Assembly: GCA_030639665.1 (NCBI GenBank)
Contig: DAOWCC010000014.1
Coordinates: forward strand, 1 to 21,577
From: Elusimicrobiota bacterium
Lineage (GTDB): Bacteria; Elusimicrobiota; Elusimicrobia; Elusimicrobiales; UBA9959
Reading direction: 5' to 3'
Length of the DNA: 21,577 nt
Shown: piece by piece, positions 7,185-13,588 of the stretch
Layout: the number at the start of each line of letters is the position of its first letter
Position numbering within the stretch: the first letter of the stretch is position 1
Notes under the pieces: model-generated
Seen by the model: only the letters and a program-made list of their open reading frames with translations
What the model was told of the DNA's origin: nothing
The model's database searches: none
Made by a program: the position numbers and the translations under genes

Positions 7185-7868
7185 TTACAAATTACTTATT
7201 GCTTTTTTATATTTATCATCTATATCATTAAAATATTCCCTTACTTTCCTTGAAACTTGCCCATTGAAAATATAACTTGATGGAACTCCTTTTGACATTG
7301 ATATTACTTTTATCCCGTTAAGAAATATATCCAAATTAAAAATAATCGGTCTATGCTTGTCAACATTTAAATTCTTCAAATTAAAAAATTTAGAGTAATT
7401 TATAACAAGCTTATCCATATTCTTAAGAAAATCTATTCTCTTTCCAATTATTTGCTCCGGATTTTCTGGATTATAAATGAAACTTATACCCTGTAGACCA
7501 TCTTCTCTTTTTGAAGTGAACCATTTATAATCTGTTATAAACCGGTATCTTATTTTTTTATCTGAAAATAGCCCCATAATATTAGCTGGCCCCATTGACA
7601 TCCCTTCTTCTACCGTTATTCCTTGTTTAGGAAAAGAATCTAATCTCACTCTAAATTTAAGAGAACGAATGATTGTATCTATTTTATTTTTATTGATATT
7701 AACAATATTATTATTTCCCTCTTGATTAACTTGAACATTCCCACTACCAGCTATAACTTGAGAAGATTTATTTTGTTTAAAGTATTGCAAGAAACCAACT
7801 ATTATCGCTACCAAAATACTTAAAATTGTAAGTCCAATTATAATTTTATTTGTTTTTCGTGAATTCAT
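7185..7868 (-). CDS. Unrecognised single-pass membrane protein with GNNN-type linker
   Basis: A 227-residue protein that I do not recognise. Residues about 8-29 (IIIGLTILSILVAIIVGFL) are a transmembrane anchor after a short basic N-terminus, so the bulk should face outward. Next comes a Gly/Asn-rich stretch, SGNVQVNQEGNNNIVNINKN, of a type seen after membrane anchors in various accessory proteins. A ~160-residue soluble domain follows, with no motif I know. Its ATG overlaps the stop of the Sel1 gene (ATGA), so the two are co-translated and probably work together. Codon use is more A/T-rich than in the purine genes, consistent with acquired cargo. It lies between purQ and purF. Confidence 0.7.
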   Translation of the reverse strand: MNSRKTNKIIIGLTILSILVAIIVGFLQYFKQNKSSQVIAGSGNVQVNQEGNNNIVNINKNKIDTIIRSLKFRVRLDSFPKQGITVEEGMSMGPANIMGLFSDKKIRYRFITDYKWFTSKREDGLQGISFIYNPENPEQIIGKRIDFLKNMDKLVINYSKFFNLKNLNVDKHRPIIFNLDIFLNGIKVISMSKGVPSSYIFNGQVSRKVREYFNDIDDKYKKAISNL

Positions 7869-9022
7869 TCTTTCTCTTTTTTTGGAATAAATTCAGAAGC
7901 TAATTTTTGAGCCTCAGTAATTTGTTCCTTTGTCATTTTTGATTCAACTATCTCTCTACCTTTAGCATACTCATTATCTTGAGAGGCGGCAAGATTGGTC
8001 CATTTATACGCCTTAACATAATCTTGAGCCACACCTCGACCTCCACCATACATAAGCCCTAAAATAAATTGCGCTTGGGCATCACCTTGCTCCGCAGCTT
8101 TTGTATACCATTTAACGGCTTCTTTATAATCTTGATCCACACCTCGCCCATCCTTATACATATTCCCTAAATTATGTTCCGCTTGAGAATCACCTTGCTC
8201 CGCAGCTTTTTTTAACCACTTCACGGCTTCTTTATAATCTTGAGTAACACCTTGGCCTTTTTTATATATATTTCCTAAATTAAATTGCGCATACGCATCA
8301 CCTTGCTCCTCCGCTTTTGTATACCATTTCATGGCTTCTTTATCATCTTGAGCAACACCTTGCCCATCCTTATACATATTCCCTACATTATGTTGTGCTT
8401 CAGACAAATCTTGCTCCGCCGCTTTTTTAAACGCTTGTATGCCATCACTTGTTAAATCTGAAAAACCATTAATATCAGCGATATCTTTAATAAGCTTCGT
8501 AGATAAATCTATCTGTAATAATGCCATTTGTTCAAAATGTAAAACAGTATCTATTCCAATATGTTCTTTTCCAAAACATATTCCACTCATTAATTCACCA
8601 ATCTGAGGTGTTGCACTACATTTATGCTCTATACCCTCAATCATTATTTCATGAGATAATCCAAGAGCCAGTGCTGATTCAAGTTTTGGGTAAAGTTTTT
8701 GAGCTAATTCAACAAAATCTTCTTGTGTTATTGTTTGGGAATTTTTCTCCCAAATATTTAAATGCATCTTATTCAGTATCTCACTCCAATGCATAGGTTT
8801 AAGTGTTTCCATCGCATGCACAAAAGTCCAACAATCAAATAGTAAAACATAAATTGGACACAGAGTTGGATTCAACATCTCATAGCGCCAACCCCTAATA
8901 CTTTTCATTGTTTTATCGTTCGATGAAATAATTGAATCAGAAAAAATTTCAGCTAAAAATGTGATTTTTTCATCACTACCGCTTGACGAAAATTTCTTTT
9001 TAAAATAATCGTAAAATCCCAT
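7865..9022 (-). CDS. Sel1-like repeat protein with unknown N-terminal domain
   Basis: A 385-residue protein. The first ~190 residues form a domain I do not recognise, with helical segments such as PIYVLLFDCWTFVHAMETL. Then come about four to five 36-residue Sel1-like TPR-type repeats of the form AxxQGDAxAQxxLGxMYxxG, GVxQDYKEAVKWYxKAAEQ, and a charged tail ending PKKEKE. Sel1 repeats are protein-interaction scaffolds; no signal peptide is seen, so it is probably cytoplasmic. I prefer the ATG at 9022 (AAGGTG 6 nt upstream) to the GTG at 9031. It is translationally coupled to the membrane protein downstream. Function unknown; the pair interrupts the purine operon between purQ and purF. Confidence 0.8.
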   Translation of the reverse strand: MGFYDYFKKKFSSSGSDEKITFLAEIFSDSIISSNDKTMKSIRGWRYEMLNPTLCPIYVLLFDCWTFVHAMETLKPMHWSEILNKMHLNIWEKNSQTITQEDFVELAQKLYPKLESALALGLSHEIMIEGIEHKCSATPQIGELMSGICFGKEHIGIDTVLHFEQMALLQIDLSTKLIKDIADINGFSDLTSDGIQAFKKAAEQDLSEAQHNVGNMYKDGQGVAQDDKEAMKWYTKAEEQGDAYAQFNLGNIYKKGQGVTQDYKEAVKWLKKAAEQGDSQAEHNLGNMYKDGRGVDQDYKEAVKWYTKAAEQGDAQAQFILGLMYGGGRGVAQDYVKAYKWTNLAASQDNEYAKGREIVESKMTKEQITEAQKLASEFIPKKEKE

Positions 9023-9081
9023 ATTTTTCACCTTTTTTCATAATCCGTTTCTTGTTGTTACTTCGTGCCTCTTTGCTTTTT

Positions 9082-9139
9082 TTGCCGTTTCTGACTTCTA
9101 ACCTCTTGCTTCTGACTTCTCGCTGTTTGGCTGTCTCGC
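9082..9139. repeat. 58-bp direct repeat, first copy
   Basis: Identical to 9228-9285 except for one base (a at 9100, g in the other copy). It is made of degenerate pyrimidine words (TTCTGACTTCT, CTCTTGCTTC). It lies in the ~290-bp gene-free gap between purQ and the Sel1 gene. Confidence 0.85.
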
Positions 9140-9151
9140 CTTTACTTTATC

Positions 9152-9169
9152 GCGGGATGGTAATCCCGC
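9152..9169. other. 7-bp hairpin GCGGGAT-ggta-ATCCCGC
   Basis: Perfect inverted repeat between the two 58-bp direct repeats. It has no adjacent T-run, so a terminator is unlikely. The CCCGCC word recurs in hairpins near 15655 and 16761. Confidence 0.5.
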
Positions 9170-9227
9170 CGCTACTCTGCGTTCTCCGAGAATTCCTCTG
9201 TGAACTCTGCGTTTAATTCGTATTATG

Positions 9228-9285
9228 TTGCCGTTTCTGACTTCTGACCTCTTGCTTCTGACTTCTCGCTGTTTGGCTGTCTCGC
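9228..9285. repeat. 58-bp direct repeat, second copy
   Basis: Second copy of 9082-9139, 146 bp further on. After it the sequence continues with GCTG-containing words (gctgccacgctgtcgagctgcctagctg), a run of short near-repeats reaching the hairpin at 9311-9333. Confidence 0.85.
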
Positions 9286-9310
9286 TGCCACGCTGTCGAG
9301 CTGCCTAGCT

Positions 9311-9333
9311 GATTACATTTATTAAATGTAATC
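9311..9333. other. 10-bp hairpin overlapping the purQ stop codon
   Basis: GATTACATTT, 3-base loop, AAATGTAATC. The inverted repeat is perfect and includes the purQ TAA (9324-9322). It might protect the 3' end or slow transcription. No T-run follows, so it is not a classical terminator. Confidence 0.45.
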
Positions 9334-10080
9334 AACCGCATTTTTAAATATTTGATAACCCACGGCTTTTGATTCTTTTAAACCCGACGCCTTTTGCATA
9401 TCTGCCGGTCTATCGGGATTATGATGAGAGAAAAAATTTCTTTCGGGATGAGGCATTAAGCCAAAACATGTTCCGGCTTTATTCACTATGCCCGCGATAT
9501 CAAACATGGAACCGTTGGGGTTTTCAGTATAAGTTAAAGCGTGTAAATTTGATTTTATAATCCGGCTCATTTCGTTTTTATCTTCGACTATAAATTTTCC
9601 CTCGCCGTGAGCGATTGGAAGCTTTATTTCATCCGGCAAGTTCTTGGTAAATATGCAGGGGCTTTTTTTATTTACTTTAAGCGAAGTCCAGCCCGCGATA
9701 AAATGCCCGCAATTATTTGTGTAAAGGGTGGACACCTGTCCATTCCCTCTGTTCTCAGGAAGAAAACCCGTTTTCGCGAGTATTTGAAAACCATTGCATA
9801 TGCCAATAACCGGTCTTTTGCTTTTTATGAATTTTTCAAAATCTTTTAAAATTTTGGAAAGTTTCACGGCGAATATTTTCCCCGCCGATATATCGTCGCC
9901 ATAAGAAAAACCGCCGGGAAAAGCCGCTATATCAAAATCAAGCAATTTCTTTTCTCCCGACAAAAGCTTATTTATATGAACAAGTTCGGCTTTGGCTCCC
10001 GTATAATTAAAGGAACTCGCTGTTTCAATATCGCAATTTGTGCCCGCGCCTCTTAAAACTATTACTTTAGGTTTCGTCAC
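9322..10080 (-). CDS. purQ: FGAM synthase glutaminase subunit
   Basis: PurQ releases ammonia from glutamine for the PurL subunit in the fourth step (FGAR to FGAM). The 252-residue class I amidotransferase has VLRGAGTNCDIETA at the N-terminus, AFPGGFSYGDDISAGKI (oxyanion region), the nucleophile in VIGICNGFQILAKTG (Cys95), IAHGEGKFI and the catalytic pair His211/Glu213 in MPHPERNFFSHHNPDR. It is somewhat longer than the small PurQ of Gram-positives (~227). The GTG start is within the end of a repeat element (AGGTGGTAGGGTGA), precisely where homologues start. PurL lies upstream, separated by the GIY-YIG insertion; purS and purL complete the three-part enzyme. Confidence 0.97.
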   Translation of the reverse strand: MTKPKVIVLRGAGTNCDIETASSFNYTGAKAELVHINKLLSGEKKLLDFDIAAFPGGFSYGDDISAGKIFAVKLSKILKDFEKFIKSKRPVIGICNGFQILAKTGFLPENRGNGQVSTLYTNNCGHFIAGWTSLKVNKKSPCIFTKNLPDEIKLPIAHGEGKFIVEDKNEMSRIIKSNLHALTYTENPNGSMFDIAGIVNKAGTCFGLMPHPERNFFSHHNPDRPADMQKASGLKESKAVGYQIFKNAVDYI

Positions 10081-10160
10081 CCTACCACCTGCTTGCCACG
10101 CATCGCGTGGCGGTTGTGTTTTAAATTGCCCTTTTTCATATTTTTAAAATCTCCTAATAT
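10077..10160 (-). repeat. Start-codon-associated element, right-hand part (copy 3), before purQ
   Basis: Reading on the minus strand from the end of the GIY-YIG gene: GGCAATTTATAA, AGGAGATTTTAAAAAT, then ATG at 10139 opening a 20-codon frame (MKKGNLKHNRHAMRGKQVVG) that ends in TGA overlapping the purQ GTG. The segment aligns closely with the right two-thirds of the copy at 18486-18611 (shared AGGAGATTTTAAA, AATTTAAA, ACAACCGC, AGGTGGTAGGGTGA). The hairpin CCACGC-gat-GCGTGG replaces CCCGC-tat-GCGGG. The usual left end ATGACCCTACCACC is missing; the GIY-YIG gene takes its place. Confidence 0.85.
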
Positions 10161-10453
10161 TATAAATTGCCATTCTTAGCGAACATAAGCCGCTTTTTGA
10201 AAAAATATTGCATTCTCTTATTTCTTTTTAAAGCTTTTTCACGACACTTTGCTTCTTCTTTACTAAAACAACTTTCATATCCTATTAGTTCCCATGGACA
10301 ATATGACTTAGTACTTATTGTTTTCCCTTGATTATGTTGATAAAGACGGCGTTTTATATTCGTAGTCCATCCTATATAAAAATTCTTCGTTTTCAAACTC
10401 CTTAAAAGATAAACATATACCACTTCGCCGTCTTTATAAGCAGGTGGAGTCAC
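10160..10453 (-). CDS. Small single-domain GIY-YIG nuclease, carried within a repeat element
   Basis: A 97-residue protein of the short UPF0213/YhbQ-like GIY-YIG type: VVYVYLLRS (GIY position), NFYIGWTTNIKRRLYQHN (YIG with following Arg) and SKEEAKCREKALKR with the metal-binding Glu. It should cut or nick DNA; no DNA-binding domain is attached. The first ten residues (VTPPAYKDGE) are not part of the family core and mirror the MTLPPxY opening of the repeat micro-ORFs. The gene's end runs into the right part of a repeat. GTG 10453 is chosen because the adjoining repeat gives AGGTGGG upstream; GTG 10462 is an alternative. It lies between purL and purQ. Confidence 0.85.
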   Translation of the reverse strand: MTPPAYKDGEVVYVYLLRSLKTKNFYIGWTTNIKRRLYQHNQGKTISTKSYCPWELIGYESCFSKEEAKCREKALKRNKRMQYFFKKRLMFAKNGNL

Positions 10454-10517
10454 CCTACCCACCTGCTTGTGTGTCGCTTAGACACACCTTTGGTGTATAA
10501 GCAAGTGGTAGGGTCAT
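10451..10517 (-). repeat. Start-codon-associated inverted-end element, copy 4 (shortest, after purL)
   Basis: Ends are ATGACCCTACCAC (from 10517) and AGGTGGGTAGGGTGA (to 10450); the right end has one extra G. The left ATGA contains the purL stop TGA. Internal palindromes are ACACCAAAGGTGT and GTGTGTC-taagc-GACACAC. A 20-codon frame (10517 to 10455) begins MTLPLAY and stops at TAG just before the GIY-YIG GTG. The segment ACACCAAAGGTGTGTCTAA also occurs in copy 1. Confidence 0.85.
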
Positions 10518-12922
10518 AATAATTCTCTCTTCCAACTATTTTTTAAAATAAAAACATCTTCCTTTAGAAGACTTTTTCCGCATTGTTTAATATTTAATAT
10601 CGAATCTTCCTTAACAATTCCAATTTTCTTAACGGCCAAACCTTTAATACTCTGTAAGAATTTTTTTTCATACGCTTTTTCAATCTCAATAATAATTCTT
10701 GAAGGAGATTCTCCGAATAAAAGCTCCGCTGTGCTTATATCTTTTTCCTTGGCTATATTTTCAAAATCAATATCAGCGCCGAGGCCGCCCGAGAAAGCCA
10801 TTTCACTTATCGCGCCGGCAAAGCCGCCTTGCGAGATATCATGCGCCGCGGCCACAAAACCTTTGTTTATGGCTTTTAATAAACTCTCATAAAGCTTAAC
10901 CGCTTCTTTAATGTTCAAAGGACTTACAAAATTATTTCCGCTTTCATTTATCTCATTATAAATTGAGCCGCCCATGCCGCGTTTTGCCCTGCCAAGCATA
11001 TAGACGGGATTTCCGGCTTTTTTAAAATTCATCGTAATGGCCCGTCTTATATCTTCAACGGGAGCCAGAGATGAAATTAAAAGAGACAAGGGGATGGGAT
11101 ACTCTTTTCCTTTAGCGTCTTTCGACTGATTATAAAAACTGTCTTTACCGCTTATAAAAGGAGCTCCAAAACCCATCGCCGAATCATAACAGCCTTCGGA
11201 AGCTCTTACAAGAGAGCCCATTACTTTTTTGTCTTTCGGACTTGCCGCGCAAAAATTATCCATAAAGGCGGTTTTTTTAATATTCGCCCCGACGCATAAT
11301 AAATTCCTTACAGCTTCATCGGCAGAATGCATCGCCATTTCATACGGATCGATTTTGCCTAAAGCGGGATTAAAACCGTGGCTAACCGCGAAACCGGAAA
11401 AATCTTTCATGTTTCCGGTGGCGGCATGAGGCCAAATTACGGCCGCGTCCCCGGGCCCGTCGCCATATTTTCCCTGGCAAGGTTTTATAACCGTGCCGCC
11501 CTGCACCTCATGATCATACTGGCTTATAACGGAATGCCTTGAGCAAACATTACAATGGGAGAGTATCTCTTTTAAAATTTTTACATAATTTTTACCGGAT
11601 TTCTTTGGCGCCTTATTTGACACTTTAAAATCCGAGAAGAACGCCGGCTTTTCAATATTGGGCAATTGATGATGAAGAAAAAGCATATCCAAATTCACGA
11701 CTGTTTCATCATTGAATGTTACCAATAATTTTTTATCGTCGGTAAATTCTCCCAAAACACAATATTCGCAATCTTCTTCTTCTAAAATTTTCCCCAAACG
11801 CTTGAGATTTTTTGGAGGCACGGATAAAACCATTCTTTCCTGAGACTCGGATATCCATATCTCCCAAGGCGCGATTTTACTGTCTTTAAGCTGAGCTTTT
11901 TCAAGATAGACTCTGGCGCCGGTATCCTCGCCCAATTCGCCTATGGCGGAAGAAAAACCGCCCGCTCCACAATCGGTTACGGCATTATAAAGATTTAAAT
12001 CCCGCGCTTTAAGCAAAGCGTCCAAAACTTTTTTTTCATTTAAGGCATGGCCTATTTGAACGGCGGCTGTCGAGGTGTCTTCATCTATATTGGCGGATGA
12101 AAAAGTGGCTCCGTGTATGCCATCTCTGCCGGTTCTGCCGCCCATTGAAACTATCAGGTCCCCTGAATAGACTTTTTTAAAAATTTTATTTCTCGGAATC
12201 ATTCCCGCGCAGCCGACATAAACCAAAGGGTTTAAAGCATAACCATCGTCGAAATAAATGCCGCCCGACGCCGTCGGAATGCCCATTCTATTGCCATAAT
12301 CTCTAACGCCGTCAACAACGCCCGAGAAAACTCTTTTGGCGGTTAAGGCTTTTTTTGGCAATTTCATCTTTGAATCAAGCCTGCCGAAGCAAAAGCTATC
12401 GGTATTTAAAACGGGTTTTGCTCCAAGTCCAACGCCTAAAATATCTCTTACCACGCCGCCAACGCCCGTTTCAGCTCCGCCATAAGGCTCAATGGCGCAG
12501 GGATGATTATGAGTTTCAGCTTTAAAAGCCACGCCCCATTTTTTATCCTTGCCGAATTCAACCACGCCCGCGTTATCTGAAAAAACCGATAAACACCACC
12601 GCTTATTAAGTTTATTGGTGGCCTTTACAATAGTTTCCTTGAAAAGATTTTTATATCTTTTGGTTTTGCCTTTATATGTAAATTTCACCGGCCCCGAGAA
12701 AGTCTTGTGTTTGCAATGCTCCGACCATGTCTGGGCTATGGTTTCAATATCTCCTCTGACGGGAGCCCTTTTAATTTTTTTAAAATAATCCTGCGCTTCT
12801 TTAAGCTCAAGCAAATTTAATGACCAGCCGAAAAAATCATTTAAGGCCATTAATTCTTTTTTATTCAGTTTTATAAATTTTGGTATTTGTTCTTCGTAAT
12901 TTTTCATATATTTTCCCATCAT
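10514..12922 (-). CDS. purL: FGAM synthase, large ATP-binding subunit
   Basis: PurL uses ATP and PurQ-derived ammonia to turn FGAR into FGAM. The 802-residue protein shows TWSEHCKHKTF (catalytic His69), FKAETHNHPCAIEPYGGAET, TDCGAGGFSSAIGELGED, the second half with YDHEVQGGTVIKP, GDGPGDAAVIWP, GKDSFYNQ and AAHDISQGGFAGAI. It lacks the N-terminal PurS-like and C-terminal glutaminase domains of the fused enzyme, which match purS and purQ nearby. It is somewhat longer than typical small PurL. Its stop TGA lies in the ATGA at the left end of a repeat element. The start may be ATG 12922 or ATG 12907; neither has a strong SD. Confidence 0.97.
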   Translation of the reverse strand: MMGKYMKNYEEQIPKFIKLNKKELMALNDFFGWSLNLLELKEAQDYFKKIKRAPVRGDIETIAQTWSEHCKHKTFSGPVKFTYKGKTKRYKNLFKETIVKATNKLNKRWCLSVFSDNAGVVEFGKDKKWGVAFKAETHNHPCAIEPYGGAETGVGGVVRDILGVGLGAKPVLNTDSFCFGRLDSKMKLPKKALTAKRVFSGVVDGVRDYGNRMGIPTASGGIYFDDGYALNPLVYVGCAGMIPRNKIFKKVYSGDLIVSMGGRTGRDGIHGATFSSANIDEDTSTAAVQIGHALNEKKVLDALLKARDLNLYNAVTDCGAGGFSSAIGELGEDTGARVYLEKAQLKDSKIAPWEIWISESQERMVLSVPPKNLKRLGKILEEEDCEYCVLGEFTDDKKLLVTFNDETVVNLDMLFLHHQLPNIEKPAFFSDFKVSNKAPKKSGKNYVKILKEILSHCNVCSRHSVISQYDHEVQGGTVIKPCQGKYGDGPGDAAVIWPHAATGNMKDFSGFAVSHGFNPALGKIDPYEMAMHSADEAVRNLLCVGANIKKTAFMDNFCAASPKDKKVMGSLVRASEGCYDSAMGFGAPFISGKDSFYNQSKDAKGKEYPIPLSLLISSLAPVEDIRRAITMNFKKAGNPVYMLGRAKRGMGGSIYNEINESGNNFVSPLNIKEAVKLYESLLKAINKGFVAAAHDISQGGFAGAISEMAFSGGLGADIDFENIAKEKDISTAELLFGESPSRIIIEIEKAYEKKFLQSIKGLAVKKIGIVKEDSILNIKQCGKSLLKEDVFILKNSWKRELL

Positions 12923-12987
12923 TTCGAGCTTTTTTTCTCGCTGTTTTTTATATTTATATATTCTTGTTTTTGTTTCGTTTTACTCCT

Positions 12988-13124
12988 CTTCATGGCAGCG
13001 CAAGGCGCTGCAACTACAATTACTAATTGCCGAATTTCCTTATCGCCTTATTGCCTAATTACTATTCGCATAATCTTCATGGCAGTGCAAGGCGCTGCAG
13101 CTACAGTTATTAATTGCCAAATTT
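12988..13124. repeat. Two 50-bp near-identical hairpin repeats between purS and purL
   Basis: Copies at 12988-13037 and 13075-13124 match at about 45 of 50 positions, and every difference is a transition. Each carries a 7-bp hairpin: GCAGCGC-aag-GCGCTGC in the first, with one G-U pair replacing a G-C in the second. The order on the minus strand (GGCAATT, hairpin, AAG, then AGGAG after one copy) recalls the right half of the start-codon elements, but no CCCTACCACC ends are present. They fill most of the 211-bp purS-purL gap; no gene is seen in it. Confidence 0.8.
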
Positions 13125-13133
13125 TCTAATTGC

Positions 13134-13586
13134 CTACCTAACCTTAGTTAAGTTATAAGTATTTATTATATCGTTGATTAAAACCTTTTCTATCATCAAC
13201 CGCGCTTTACCCACGCTTAAGCCTTCAAAATAAAAAGCGTGGCCATAGCGCGCGCTTTCAGGCTTTTTCAAACCGATATCTCCGATGGCTTTCAAAACAC
13301 TTTCGCCAACCACATCCGTTGACGAAGGCTTAAGCCAAATTTCCGCCTTATGCATTTTCTTTGAGCCGAATTTTCTGCCTTTAAGCGAAGCCTTTTCGGT
13401 GATTTTATCTATCAAAAGATTCTCCGATATTTTTCCATATTCTTTTTGAGAAAAATCGCTTTCGATTTTATATAGCCGCGAGAGATGAATTTTATCCAAA
13501 TTAAAACCGGCAGTCTTAAATTTATTAATAAGATTCAGCTCTTCATTTTTGGCGTATTTATCTTTAGTCCAGACTTCTATTATCAT
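13134..13586 (-). CDS. purS: FGAM synthase subunit PurS, double length (two PurS-like halves)
   Basis: PurS bridges PurQ and PurL and helps ammonia transfer. The usual protein is ~80 residues and dimerises; this one is 150. The C-terminal half (HKAEIWLKPSSTDVVGESV, GDIGLKKPESARYGHAFYF, IEKVLINDIINTYNL) is a clear PurS. The N-terminal half (MIIEVWTKDKYAKNEE, HLSRLYKIESDF, ISENLLIDKITEKASL) repeats the same strand-helix-strand-helix pattern more loosely, as in the N-terminal domain of fused PurL. It is probably a covalent dimer. I start at ATG 13586 (GGAG upstream, 2 nt after the glycosyltransferase stop); an upstream ATG would overlap that gene. purL is next downstream. Confidence 0.85.
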   Translation of the reverse strand: MIIEVWTKDKYAKNEELNLINKFKTAGFNLDKIHLSRLYKIESDFSQKEYGKISENLLIDKITEKASLKGRKFGSKKMHKAEIWLKPSSTDVVGESVLKAIGDIGLKKPESARYGHAFYFEGLSVGKARLMIEKVLINDIINTYNLTKVR

Positions 13587-13588
13587 TT

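Noticed and set aside
9311..9333. Intrinsic terminator at the end of purQ
   Set aside because: Perfect stem but A/T-rich, overlapping the stop codon and lacking a T-run.
12887..13129. 80-residue plus-strand frame (MFFVIFHIFSHHF...) over the purL start and the hairpin repeats
   Set aside because: Composition follows A/T-rich noncoding sequence and the tandem repeat; no SD, and it overlaps purL antisense.
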